Positions 24,168-33,012 of a stretch of DNA of 54,879 nt are shown here, piece by piece. Every line of letters starts with the position of its first letter. Position 1 is the stretch's first letter. The translations under genes were made by a program, and so were the position numbers. Source of the DNA: Anaerolineaceae bacterium (GTDB lineage: Bacteria > Chloroflexota > Anaerolineae > Aggregatilineales > Phototrophicaceae); the NCBI GenBank assembly GCA_016124855.1, contig WGMX01000080.1, positions 1 through 54,879 of the forward strand. Direction: 5' to 3'. A model generated the notes under the pieces. The model made no database searches. It had not been told where the DNA came from and was given only the letters and a program-made list of their open reading frames with translations.

Positions 24168-25145
24168 ATGCGTGAGATTACGTTTACGGCAGCGGCACGA
24201 GAAGCGCTGACCGAGGAAATGGAACGACAGCCCGAAATATTTGTGGTCGGTGAAGGCATTGGCGCACGCGGTGGCAACTGGGCCACGACCGTTGGCCTCT
24301 ATGAAAAATATGGGCCGATGCGTTTGCGCGATACCCCGATTGTGGAGCGCGGATTCGTCGGGATGTGCGCGGGCGCGGCGATGACCGGTTCGCGTCCAGT
24401 GGTGGACTGCATGTTTTTTGACTTCATCCTCGACAGCATGGGCGAACTGATTAACCAAGTTGCCAAGATGCAGTACATGAGCAGCGGACGGCTGAAAATG
24501 CCGTTGATCTTGCGCGGATGCATCGGTATCGGTGGTTCATCCGCTACCCATCACTCTGGCAATTATTACCCGCTGTTCACACAGATTCCGGGTTTTCGGG
24601 TAGTGCTGCCGAGCAATGCTTATGATGCTAAAGGCTTATTTAAAACTGCCCTCCGCAGCGATGATCCGGTCATTTTTATGGAACACAAATCACTCCTCAA
24701 TACCAAAGCGGCTGTGCCGGAGGAAGAATATTTTATCCCCTTCGGGCAGGCGGCGGTTGTCCGTGAGGGAACGAACGCGACAGTCGTGGCGATTGGCACG
24801 ATGGTACGCAAAGTGCAAGACGCAGCGGACGTTCTGGCAAAAGAAAACATCAGCATTGAGGTGATTGATCCACGAACGCTTGCGCCATTGGACATCGGGA
24901 CGATTTTGCAATCGGTTCACAAAACGGGCAGGCTGTTGATTGTCGATGAAACTTTTGCACCCTGCGGCATCGGGGCGGAAATCGCGGCACAGGTGACGGC
25001 GCAAGGCTTTGATGACCTTGATGCACCAATCCAGCGTTTGAATGGTTCGCATACACCTACGCCGTACAGTCCGACATTGGAAGCGGCGGTGATACCGAGT
25101 GGCGAACAAGTGCTGCAAGCCATCCGTGACCTGCTGGCGGAATGA
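24168..25145 (+). CDS. Thiamine-diphosphate-dependent dehydrogenase E1, beta subunit
   Basis: A 325-residue transketolase-like beta subunit. Recognisable parts are the start REITFTAAAREALTEEMERQ, the GEGIGARGG loop, DTPIVERGFVGMCAGAAMTG (with the ThDP-activating Glu), the RGCIGIGGSSATHHSG region and the C-terminal domain from IEVIDPRTLAPLD to VDETFAPCG. It forms the heterotetramer with the alpha subunit upstream. Its stop is 9 bp before the E2 start. AAGGAAG precedes the ATG. Confidence 0.92.
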   Translation: MREITFTAAAREALTEEMERQPEIFVVGEGIGARGGNWATTVGLYEKYGPMRLRDTPIVERGFVGMCAGAAMTGSRPVVDCMFFDFILDSMGELINQVAKMQYMSSGRLKMPLILRGCIGIGGSSATHHSGNYYPLFTQIPGFRVVLPSNAYDAKGLFKTALRSDDPVIFMEHKSLLNTKAAVPEEEYFIPFGQAAVVREGTNATVVAIGTMVRKVQDAADVLAKENISIEVIDPRTLAPLDIGTILQSVHKTGRLLIVDETFAPCGIGAEIAAQVTAQGFDDLDAPIQRLNGSHTPTPYSPTLEAAVIPSGEQVLQAIRDLLAE

Positions 25146-25154
25146 GGTCAAATT

Positions 25155-26609
25155 ATGGCGATTGAAATTGTGATGCCCAAGCTGGGCTGGACGATGGAAG
25201 AAGGCACGCTGGTCGAATGGATGAAGCAGGACGGCGATGCGGTGCAGCCCGGTGACATTATGTTCACCATCGAGAGTGACAAAGCGCTGCAAGAAGTCGA
25301 GTCGTTTGAGGCGGGAATCTTCCGCATTCCGCCCGACTCGGATGTGGTGGGGAAGGCGCTGCCGGTGGGAACCGTTCTGGCGTACATTGTGCAAGCGGGT
25401 GAGGCCGCGCCGTTTGAGAACATACCCCCACCCCAACCCTCTCCCGTAAACGAGGGAGGAAGCAAAATACCCCCACCCCAACCCACGTTGGATACCTTCG
25501 CAGGCTCAGTCCTCCAACAGCCCATAGCAACAGGGGAGGGAGCAAGTCAACCGAATTACTCACTGCCGCCGAGTCTGGTGCAAAATGGGAATGGGGTATT
25601 ACCCAACATTAGTCCACGCGCGAGGCGGGTGGCACATGAATTGGGTATTGATTGGACGAATCTAAAGGGCAGCGGACGCACCGGACGGATTGTTGAGCGG
25701 GATGTTCGGGCGGCGGCTGAGGCTGTGCCAGCGATGGTATCTGCGCCTCAGATTTCGCCAGTTGCCAGACGCGCAGCCGAGGAACTGGGCGTGGATGTAT
25801 CCGCGTTGGCGGCACAAATGCCCGGTCAGCGCATCACCCGCGAACATGTGGAACGTGCCGCACAACCGCCAATCCCCGCGCCTGCTGGCACATCACCAAT
25901 ATCAGCCAACGAAACACGAACACCGATTCCACGTCTGCGGCAGGTAATCGCCGAGCGTATGAGTGCCAGCAGCCAAACGACTGCGCCTGTTACCCTGACC
26001 ACCGAAGTCGATGCCTCCGAATTGGTCAATCTGCGGCAGGGATTGAAAGCTACCGGACAATCCGACACGCGACCTGTTCCCAGTTATAATGACCTGCTGG
26101 CAAAATTAGTCGGCGAAGCGCTGGCGCAGCATCCACAGTTGAACGCGCGCATTGACGGCGATTCGATCGTGACCTCCGAAACGGTCAACATGGGTTTTGC
26201 GGTGGATACCGAACGCGGCCTGTTTGTTCCAGTTGTGCGCGACATCCGTAATAAGAGCATCCGGCAAATCACGGCGGAAGGGGTTCGGTTGGTGGCGAGT
26301 GCCCGTGAAGGCAGTCTAAAATCTGAGGATATGAATGGCGGGACGTTTACCATCACCAACCTCGGCATGTATGAAATTGATGCCTTCACGCCAATTATCA
26401 ATCTACCCCAATGTGCGATTTTGGGTGTCGGGCGGATTGTAGCGAAGCAGGTGGTGATGGATGCCGAGGCTGAGAAGGTTGCCATCCGGCAGATGATGTT
26501 CTTAAGTTTGACGTTCGATCATCGGTTGGTGGATGGTGCTCCCGCCGCGCGGTTCTTGCAGACGGTGAAGCGGTTTATCGAGCAGCCGTATCTGTGGTTG
26601 GTGAATTAG
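25155..26609 (+). CDS. Dihydrolipoamide acyltransferase (E2) with a repeat-derived linker
   Basis: A 484-residue E2 component. The N-terminal lipoyl domain (about residues 1-80) carries Lys43 in IESDKALQEVES. Two E1/E3-binding domains follow at about 153-190 (ISPRARRVAHELGIDWTNLK) and 199-237 (ISPVARRAAEELGVDVSALA). The catalytic domain ends with the HxxxDG motif in FDHRLVDGAP. The linker at about residues 90-129 is encoded by two units of the intergenic family A repeat, giving IPPPQPSPVNEGGS-like sequence. A linker can tolerate such an insertion because it only needs to be flexible. No E3 gene is nearby, so the general dihydrolipoamide dehydrogenase is presumably used. Confidence 0.93.
   Translation: MAIEIVMPKLGWTMEEGTLVEWMKQDGDAVQPGDIMFTIESDKALQEVESFEAGIFRIPPDSDVVGKALPVGTVLAYIVQAGEAAPFENIPPPQPSPVNEGGSKIPPPQPTLDTFAGSVLQQPIATGEGASQPNYSLPPSLVQNGNGVLPNISPRARRVAHELGIDWTNLKGSGRTGRIVERDVRAAAEAVPAMVSAPQISPVARRAAEELGVDVSALAAQMPGQRITREHVERAAQPPIPAPAGTSPISANETRTPIPRLRQVIAERMSASSQTTAPVTLTTEVDASELVNLRQGLKATGQSDTRPVPSYNDLLAKLVGEALAQHPQLNARIDGDSIVTSETVNMGFAVDTERGLFVPVVRDIRNKSIRQITAEGVRLVASAREGSLKSEDMNGGTFTITNLGMYEIDAFTPIINLPQCAILGVGRIVAKQVVMDAEAEKVAIRQMMFLSLTFDHRLVDGAPAARFLQTVKRFIEQPYLWLVN
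25424..25541 (+). repeat. Two family A repeat units inside the E2 coding sequence
   Basis: Unit 1 (25424-25460) is ACCCCCACCCCAACCCTCTC, then CCGTAAACGAGGGAGGA. Unit 2 (25469-25541) starts with the same ACCCCCACCCCAACCC and ends GGGGAGGGA, but has a longer centre with ACCTTCGCAGGCTCA, as in the gap at 20307. Both are read through in frame without a stop. Confidence 0.85.
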
Positions 26610-26686
26610 ACCCCCACCCTAGCCCTCCCCCGTAAACGAGGGAGGGAATGAATTCAGATGATTATTAGCGGACACAATGTCCCTAC
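26610..26686 (+). repeat. Family A repeat followed by a family B half-unit
   Basis: CCCCCACCCTAGCCCTCCCC and CGTAAACGAGGGAGGGA (26610-26647) begin directly after the E2 stop; then GGACACAATGTCC with a CCCTAC tail (26670-26686). The two repeat families sit side by side here. Confidence 0.8.
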
Positions 26687-26710
26687 AAAATTCAATAATT
26701 GGAGAAAGCA

Positions 26711-27568
26711 ATGAAATTAGTATCTTTTGTTCAAAACGGCGCGACCCACATTGGCGCGTTGGTTAATGAGAACAGCATCGTTGATTTCAGCCAAGCAGAC
26801 GCGAGTCTGCCAACAGATATGCTGGGCTTCCTCAAAGGGGGCAAAACGACCCAAGCGGCGGCCCAGAAGGCCGTTGATGGAGGGGCAAAGACGATTGCCC
26901 TTTCGGATGTCAAACTGCTCGCACCGATTCCTAATCCGGGGAAGATTATTTGCATCGGTCTGAATTACAGCGATCATGCCGCCGAAACCGGACAGCCAAT
27001 CCCCAAGTTTCCGATTATCTTCTCGAAGTATTCGAATACAGTGATTGCAAACGGCGAGAATATCGTGCTGCCGCGCGTGAGCAATGAAGTCGATTACGAG
27101 GCGGAACTGGGTTTTGTGATTGGCAAAACGGCGAAATATGTCAAGGCGGCGGATGCGCTGGACACTGTGGCGGGTTATTTACCGATTAACGACGTGAGCG
27201 CGCGGGATTACCAGACTCGCACCAGCCAATGGACGATGGGCAAAACATTTGATACCTTCGCGCCGATGGGACCGGCTTTGACGACCAGCGACGAAATCCC
27301 AAACCCCGGCAACTTAAAAATCAGCCTGACGATTAACGGCGAAACACTGCAAAACTCGAATACGGATAAGTTGATCTTCAACGTTCAACAATTGATCGAG
27401 GCATTAACCGAAGTGATGACGCTCGAACCGGGTGATATTGTCTCCACAGGTACGCCACCGGGTGTGGGCATGGCGCGTAATCCCAAGCGCTATATGAAAG
27501 CGGGTGATGTGGTTAACGTTACGATTGAGGGCTTGGGAACGTTGAGCAATCCGGTGGTGGCAGAATAG
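26711..27568 (+). CDS. Fumarylacetoacetate hydrolase (FAH)-family protein
   Basis: A 285-residue FAH-family enzyme. After a short N-terminal domain comes IICIGLNYSDHAAETGQP, then the metal site in DYEAELGFVIGKTAKYV and the INDVSARDYQ segment, and GDIVSTGTPPGVGMA near the end. Family members hydrolyse C-C bonds of diketo acids or act on oxaloacetate-like compounds. Beside an SDR and sugar-acid dehydratases, it fits hydrolysis of a 2,4-diketo-3-deoxy acid to pyruvate plus a hydroxy acid, as in the L-rhamnose/L-fucose oxidative pathways. The ATG at 26711, after GGAGAAAG, is preferred to an in-frame TTG 12 bases upstream. Confidence 0.9.
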   Translation: MKLVSFVQNGATHIGALVNENSIVDFSQADASLPTDMLGFLKGGKTTQAAAQKAVDGGAKTIALSDVKLLAPIPNPGKIICIGLNYSDHAAETGQPIPKFPIIFSKYSNTVIANGENIVLPRVSNEVDYEAELGFVIGKTAKYVKAADALDTVAGYLPINDVSARDYQTRTSQWTMGKTFDTFAPMGPALTTSDEIPNPGNLKISLTINGETLQNSNTDKLIFNVQQLIEALTEVMTLEPGDIVSTGTPPGVGMARNPKRYMKAGDVVNVTIEGLGTLSNPVVAE

Positions 27569-27607
27569 GTGCAAGCTGCAAGTGACAAGAGGCAAGGCAA
27601 AGGCAAA

Positions 27608-27639
27608 TTAACCACAGAGGCACAGAGAACGCAGAGAAA
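27608..27639 (+). repeat. Family C repeat (CACAGAGGCACAGAGAACGCAGAG)
   Basis: TTAACCACAGAGGCACAGAG, then AACGCAGAG. It is the right half of the composite seen at 12661 and 20381. Confidence 0.7.
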
Positions 27640-27653
27640 ATGCAAAGAGCGTT

Positions 27654-28649
27654 ATGAGCGAAAAAGTTGTTCTGGTCACGGATTACACATGGCCTAGCAC
27701 GGCGGTTGAGGCGACGGTGCTGAAAACGGCTGGCGCCCGTCTGTTGATTGCCGAGCGGGGTGACGAGGATGAACTGCTGAGTCTGGTTTCGCAAGCGGAT
27801 GCGATTTTGACCTGCTTCAAGAAAGTATCGGCGGCGGTGGTGCGGGCAGGTGAAAAGCTGCAAGTCATCGGGCGTTATGGCATCGGTGTGGATAACATCG
27901 CGGTAGATGAGGCGACACGGTTGGGCATTCCGGTGACGAATGTGCCGTCTTACTGCTTGGATGAAGTGGCGGAACACGCGCTGGCTTTGATGCTGGCCTG
28001 TGCGCGGAATATTTCATATTATGACCAAGCCATTCGGAATAATGATTGGGCGCTGAACAAACAGCGCCCGTTATTTCGTATTCGTGGCAAAACATTGGGC
28101 ATTATCGGCTTCGGGAAAATCGGACAAATGCTCGCAACCAAAGCCATGAGCCTCGGATTCAAGGTGATTGCGCACAGCCCAAATGCTGATTTGTCGATGG
28201 CGCAAGCACTTCATGTGGATTTAGTGAGTCTGGATGCCGTCCTCAGCCAATCGGATTTCCTCAGTTTGCATGTGCCGATGAAGCCCGAAACACGCCACCT
28301 CATCAATGCTGATCGGCTGCGACAGATGAAACCGACAGCCTTTTTAATCAATACCGCACGCGGCGGATTAATTGACCACGAGGCGCTGCTGCAAGCGCTG
28401 CGCGACGGTTGGATTGCAGGTGCGGGACTCGATGTGTTCGAGGCTGAACCGTTGGCTGCTGAACATCCGTTGTTTGGTCTGCCGAATTTGATCGCCACGC
28501 CGCATGTGGGGTTCTACTCGGAAGAGTCGTTGGTGGAATTGCAAACAAAGGCGGCGGAAAATGTGGCGGCAATCCTCACAGGTCGTCGTCCGCTGGCGCT
28601 GGTGAACCCCGATGTGCTGAGTCTGCCGCGCTGGGCGCACCTGACGTGA
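27654..28649 (+). CDS. D-2-hydroxyacid dehydrogenase family protein (3 of 3)
   Basis: A 331-residue dehydrogenase closer in length to phosphoglycerate-dehydrogenase-like members. The NAD motif is LGIIGFGKIGQML. The catalytic Arg is in NTARGGLIDHEAL, Glu in DVFEAEPL and His in ATPHVGFYS. It closes the catabolic cluster; the next 500 bp are AT-rich without a gene. The substrate is unknown. The presence of three diverged members suggests several hydroxy or keto acids are handled. Confidence 0.88.
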   Translation: MSEKVVLVTDYTWPSTAVEATVLKTAGARLLIAERGDEDELLSLVSQADAILTCFKKVSAAVVRAGEKLQVIGRYGIGVDNIAVDEATRLGIPVTNVPSYCLDEVAEHALALMLACARNISYYDQAIRNNDWALNKQRPLFRIRGKTLGIIGFGKIGQMLATKAMSLGFKVIAHSPNADLSMAQALHVDLVSLDAVLSQSDFLSLHVPMKPETRHLINADRLRQMKPTAFLINTARGGLIDHEALLQALRDGWIAGAGLDVFEAEPLAAEHPLFGLPNLIATPHVGFYSEESLVELQTKAAENVAAILTGRRPLALVNPDVLSLPRWAHLT

Positions 28650-29153
28650 CTTTTATCCATAAATTTTAGATACATCGGCGTATTGCGGATCAACAAATTA
28701 TTTTAAGATAGTTGACAGTGTAATGATGAATTTTCGTGGAATATATTTTTTAAATACACCGAATGAGTATCATGCAGATCGTTCATCAGCTCATTAATAG
28801 CCAATCTCGAACGTGTTTGACACGATTTTCATTTCGCGCCTATACTTAATTCGACCCGTCTTTATGTTTTGTGAGTGTTGGGTTAATTTCCTCCCGTAAT
28901 AGATTGTTCGAAGTGGAGGTAAGTTTGTCCTTTACGCAAAAAAGTAAATAAATTATTGCATAATCTTAAAATACAGGTGGGTTTCGGTTTCATCTGAAAT
29001 CTCAAACTAAATTAACATCGGTCAGTTTCATCGTGCAAACTTAATATTTTGATTTACTAAACCGGATAAATATCCACAAAATCTTCTATCAAGCTTATAT
29101 GGCAAGGATCAACGCGTCGAGCAATTTTTATGTTTGGAATTTAGTGGAGGAGT
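28650..29153. other. AT-rich 500-bp gap without a supported gene
   Basis: No frame with a convincing ribosome site or product was found. The composition is clearly more AT-rich than the flanking genes. A TTGACA lies at 28712-28717 but without a good -10 box at normal spacing. The gap separates the catabolic cluster from the sensory operon and probably contains that operon's promoter. None of the three repeat families occurs in it. Confidence 0.5.
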
Positions 29154-30140
29154 ATGAAAAAAACTTTTCTTAGAAAAATACTCGCCATTTCAGTCATTTT
29201 AATATCGGCTTGTACGTCTGCCGCGCAGACAACAGACTTAATACCTGTCACCATACAGCTTGGAACGACGCACCAAGCGGTATATGGAGGGTTTTATGCG
29301 GCAGATCAAAATGGAAATTATGCGCGCGAAGGACTAGCAGTCGATTTTATTGAAGGAGGGCCGAATGTTGATCAGGTCGCTCCTTTAATGGATGGTACAG
29401 CTCAGTTTAGTATTATGGGCGCGAGTGCTGTAATTGCTCAACATGCAGCGGGAAAGCCTGTCATCGCGCTGGCGACTATTTTGCGGCGCGATCCGGTAGT
29501 CTTTTTTAGTCTAGCCAGTTCCAACATTGTCCACCTGAAAGACTTTGTGGGCAAAAAGGTTCTTGCCACACCAAACGTACGACCTCGTTTGTACGCCATG
29601 CTTGCAAAAGCAGATATTGACCGCAGCCAGATTACGCTTGTCGATAGCAGTAGTTTTACTGATCTTTACACGGGCGAAATTGATGTCGCCAGTGGACTCA
29701 TCACGAGTGCTGTGCTGGCCGCGCGACGAGCGGGACATCCCGTCAATATCATTTATCCGGATGACTACGGAGTCCATTTTTATTCGACCACGATTGACGC
29801 TACCGAGGATTATGTCGCGGCTCATCCCGATGTGGTAACGAAATTTCTTCGGGCAAGTTTTCAAGGTTGGGCAGAAGTTGTTGAAGACCCACAATCGGTT
29901 GGAACGCTGGTCAGTCATTACAACCCGAAGGCGGATGTGGAACTCGAATCAGCCAGTATGGTCGCCTCGATCCCCTACATCAATACCGGTGAAGATAATA
30001 TCGGATGGATGAAGCCTGAGGTATGGGCAGGCATGCTGCGAACGATACGCGCCGAAGACGAAAGCTTCCCCTCGTTGGACATCACGAATGTCTACACGAT
30101 GAAATTTATCCAACAAATCTACGGGGATAATCGGTCATGA
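29154..30140 (+). CDS. NMT1/SsuA-type periplasmic-binding lipoprotein linked to a histidine kinase
   Basis: A 328-residue solute-binding protein. It has a lipoprotein signal (ILISAC at residues 18-23 as lipobox) and an NMT1/THI5-like fold: IQLGTTHQAVYGGFYAADQ, then LAVDFIEGGPNVDQ and a GASAVIAQHAAGKP segment. No ABC permease or ATPase genes are nearby. Instead its stop overlaps the start of a membrane histidine kinase by 4 bp (ATGA). A role as ligand receptor that passes its state to the kinase is therefore more likely than transport. GGAGG precedes the ATG. Confidence 0.85.
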   Translation: MKKTFLRKILAISVILISACTSAAQTTDLIPVTIQLGTTHQAVYGGFYAADQNGNYAREGLAVDFIEGGPNVDQVAPLMDGTAQFSIMGASAVIAQHAAGKPVIALATILRRDPVVFFSLASSNIVHLKDFVGKKVLATPNVRPRLYAMLAKADIDRSQITLVDSSSFTDLYTGEIDVASGLITSAVLAARRAGHPVNIIYPDDYGVHFYSTTIDATEDYVAAHPDVVTKFLRASFQGWAEVVEDPQSVGTLVSHYNPKADVELESASMVASIPYINTGEDNIGWMKPEVWAGMLRTIRAEDESFPSLDITNVYTMKFIQQIYGDNRS

Positions 30141-32560
30141 GGCCAACCCTGCGGCTAACGTTAAAAGTAACTCTGACCTTTGTGGTATTCGCTGTTGTGC
30201 TGCTGAGTATTGTGGGATTCCTCGCCTACCGGAGTGGACGCAGCGGTTTGGAGGAATCCACCTTCGCAGGGCTGCTTTCGACGGCTATCGAAAAAGAAGC
30301 CTCTTTGGAAACATGGATTGCAGAAGCCCAAAGCCAAATTGCGAAAATTGGCCAATCACCATACATGCGCGAAAAGGTGGCGGTATTAAGATCTGCGGCG
30401 AACGACCTAAAGACACACGATGAAATCGTTGGTGAACTGCTCCCGCAAACCGGAACAGGGAATATCTTTCGTAAGTTAGCGATTTTAGAACCGGACACGG
30501 GCAAAATTATCGCGTCAACAGACCCTGATGAAGAAGGCACATTTAAAGAAGACCGGCCTTACTTTGTTAATGGTCAAAAGGCAGCCTACGTACAGAATGT
30601 TTACTTTTCACTTGGATGCCAATGTCCGGCTATGACGGCTGCCGCACCGATAAAATCAAATGATGGTGAGTTATTGGCTGTTCTGTCGGGACAACTCAAC
30701 TTAGATGATATGGGAACCATCATTAACCGGACTTCAGCCCAATATCAGACGGCTGATGCTTACCTCGTAAACACATCTAACCTGCTGGTTAATCAACCGC
30801 GCTTTGTGCCTGATGCGGCGATCCTTCAGAGGGGTGTGTATACAGAGGCAGTCCAACGGTGTTTGCTTAAGAAAAATGGCTCCATTCTGGATACCGATTA
30901 TCGTGGTATACCGGCAATGGCTGTCTTTCGCTGGTTAAGCAACCGCAATCTGTGTCTGGTCGTTAAGGTTGACCAGTCGGAAGCGCTTGAACCGGTGGCG
31001 GTATTTGGACGTACTTTATTAGTCACTGCCGGAGTCGCGTTACTTGGCGCATCCCTTTTGGCTGTGAGCTTAGCGCAGACCATCACCCTCCCCATTTTAA
31101 CTTTGAAGAATGCGGTGACGCAGTTCGGGCAAGGCAAATTACAGCTTCGATTTCCAAAGCCTTCGCAGGATGAAATCGGCGAACTGGCACGCGAATTCAA
31201 CACGATGGCGGATGCGATTGTTGAGAAGGAAAAACTGTTACAGGATTACGCTAAGAATCTTGAGGAGCGCGTCAACGAACGTACCGCGCAGCTTTCGTTT
31301 CTTGTCACCGCCAGCCAAACGCTTTCCGAGTCCTTTGATTATTCCGCGAGGCTTAAGAAGGTGGCAGAACTGGCTGTGCCAAAAATCGCCGATTGGTGCA
31401 CCGTCGATATTCTCGACGACGATGGGGTTTTGCAGCGGGTTGCTGTTGTTCACACGGATCCCCAGAAAGTGGCATATGCCTATGAACTGCAGCGCCGTTT
31501 TCCGCCTGACCCAAATGCAGCAGCTGGAAACTACAATGTCATTCGAACAGGGAAATCGGAGTTTTATCCAAACATACCGGATGAATTAATCACAGCGACG
31601 ACCAACGACGCCGAGATCATTGATATTATCCGTCAACTGGGCTTAAAGTCCTCCATGACGGTTCCACTGACGGCACACGGGCATACGTTCGGTACGATGA
31701 CACTGGTTATGGCGGAGTCGGGACGGCACTTTGATGCCAGCGATTTGAGCCTCGTTGAAGATTTAGCGGGGCGAGCGGCGCTGCTCATCGATAACGCCAA
31801 ACTGTTCAGCGAAACGCAGCAGCTGAATACCGAGTTAGAACAGCGTGTTCAAGAACGGACAGCCCATTTAACTGCCGTCAACAAAGAGTTGGAAGCCTTT
31901 AGTTATTCTGTGTCTCATGATCTACGGGCGCCGCTGCGCGCGGTTGATGGGTTTAGCCAAGCCCTTTTGGAAGATTACAACGATTCCTTGGATGCAATGG
32001 GGCAAGATTTTTTGAACCGGATTCGCAATGAGAGCCAGCGGATGGGACATCTGATTGATGATTTGATTGGGCTGTCTCGCTATTCGCGAACCGAGATGAA
32101 TTTCGTTGAGGTTGATCTCAGTAAAATCGCGGGTGAACTTTTGGCCGAGTGCAAAGAAAAAGAGCCTGATCGTGTGGTCGAGATTAGCATTCAAGAAGGG
32201 GTTGTGGGCTGTGGGGACGAGCGGCTTATCCGTGTAGCATTGCAGAACTTAATTAACAACGCGTGGAAATTTACCAGCAAAACGCCCCAAGCTCGCATTG
32301 AATTTGGCTGTACACAGGATACGAACCCGCCGGAATATTACGTGCGCGATAACGGCGCGGGCTTTGATATGGCTTACGTCAGCAAGCTCTTTGGCGCATT
32401 TCAACGGCTGCACGGCATGAACGAGTTTACAGGTACAGGTATCGGGTTAGCCACGGTACAGCGAATCATGCACCGGCATGGTGGGTTTATTCGTGCCGAG
32501 GGGAAAGTCAATGCGGGTGCAGCATTCTATTTTACGCTTGGGGAAAATAATTGTGTATAA
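30137..32560 (+). CDS. Sensor histidine kinase (dCache-HAMP-GAF-HisKA-HATPase)
   Basis: An 807-residue membrane kinase. TM1 is at about residues 10-30. A periplasmic Cache-type domain contains RPYFVNGQKAAYVQNVYFS and TAAAPIKSNDGELLAVLSGQ. TM2 is at about 293-315, followed by HAMP (ITLPILTLKNAVTQFGQGKL), a coiled coil and a GAF domain (about 400-560). HisKA has the phosphoacceptor His594 in SVSHDLRAPLR, and the ATPase has NLINNAWKF, DNGAGFDM and GTGIGLATV. All catalytic boxes are intact. It overlaps the binding lipoprotein gene, is 13 bp ahead of a response regulator, and has phytochrome-like kinase features (SHDLRAPLRAV). Confidence 0.93.
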   Translation: MRPTLRLTLKVTLTFVVFAVVLLSIVGFLAYRSGRSGLEESTFAGLLSTAIEKEASLETWIAEAQSQIAKIGQSPYMREKVAVLRSAANDLKTHDEIVGELLPQTGTGNIFRKLAILEPDTGKIIASTDPDEEGTFKEDRPYFVNGQKAAYVQNVYFSLGCQCPAMTAAAPIKSNDGELLAVLSGQLNLDDMGTIINRTSAQYQTADAYLVNTSNLLVNQPRFVPDAAILQRGVYTEAVQRCLLKKNGSILDTDYRGIPAMAVFRWLSNRNLCLVVKVDQSEALEPVAVFGRTLLVTAGVALLGASLLAVSLAQTITLPILTLKNAVTQFGQGKLQLRFPKPSQDEIGELAREFNTMADAIVEKEKLLQDYAKNLEERVNERTAQLSFLVTASQTLSESFDYSARLKKVAELAVPKIADWCTVDILDDDGVLQRVAVVHTDPQKVAYAYELQRRFPPDPNAAAGNYNVIRTGKSEFYPNIPDELITATTNDAEIIDIIRQLGLKSSMTVPLTAHGHTFGTMTLVMAESGRHFDASDLSLVEDLAGRAALLIDNAKLFSETQQLNTELEQRVQERTAHLTAVNKELEAFSYSVSHDLRAPLRAVDGFSQALLEDYNDSLDAMGQDFLNRIRNESQRMGHLIDDLIGLSRYSRTEMNFVEVDLSKIAGELLAECKEKEPDRVVEISIQEGVVGCGDERLIRVALQNLINNAWKFTSKTPQARIEFGCTQDTNPPEYYVRDNGAGFDMAYVSKLFGAFQRLHGMNEFTGTGIGLATVQRIMHRHGGFIRAEGKVNAGAAFYFTLGENNCV

Positions 32561-32573
32561 AGAGGAGCGGTTA

Positions 32574-32996
32574 ATGAGCCATATACTGCTGGTTGAAGAC
32601 AATCCGAACGATCAGCTTCTAACGCAGCGTGCTTTCAAGAAAAGCAATCTAGGCAATGAACTGGTCATCGTCAGTGATGGTGAGGAAGCGTTGAATTACT
32701 TGTTCGGTACGGATACTTCAGAGCCTCAGCCGCTGCCTGTCCTCATTCTGCTTGATTTGAAACTGCCCAAAGTAGATGGTTTGGAAGTTTTGCAGCGCAT
32801 CCGTAACCATGAACGAACCCGACTGCTACCGGTTGTTATTTTGACATCATCCAAAGAACAGGATGATCTTATGCGCAGTTATTCGTTGGGTGTTAACAGC
32901 TACGTTCGTAAGCCGGTCGATTTTAATGAATTCGTTGCCGCCGTCCAGCAGTTGGGATTGTACTGGCTGGTGCTGAATGAAAGACTAATTAAGTAG
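32574..32996 (+). CDS. Single-domain response regulator (Rcp1-like)
   Basis: A 140-residue receiver-only protein: HILLVEDNPNDQLLTQRAFK gives the acidic residues, LILLDLKLPKVDG the phosphoacceptor Asp, VVILTSSKEQDD the Thr/Ser switch and SYVRKPVDF the conserved Lys. The NPxD pattern after VED is typical of Rcp1-type regulators that pair with phytochrome-like kinases. The ATG at 32574, after AAGAGGAG, is chosen over a longer frame reaching back into the kinase gene. It probably carries phosphate between the two kinases that flank it. Confidence 0.92.
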   Translation: MSHILLVEDNPNDQLLTQRAFKKSNLGNELVIVSDGEEALNYLFGTDTSEPQPLPVLILLDLKLPKVDGLEVLQRIRNHERTRLLPVVILTSSKEQDDLMRSYSLGVNSYVRKPVDFNEFVAAVQQLGLYWLVLNERLIK

Positions 32997-33012
32997 AGAC
33001 TGAAGAAATGCC

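Noticed and set aside
8561..26647. Family A repeats as a CRISPR array
   Set aside because: Copies are kilobases apart between genes and self-complementary. There are no regularly spaced spacers and no cas genes.
28712..28740. TTGACA as a promoter of the sensory operon
   Set aside because: No -10 box at 16-18 bp spacing and it is more than 400 bp from the gene.
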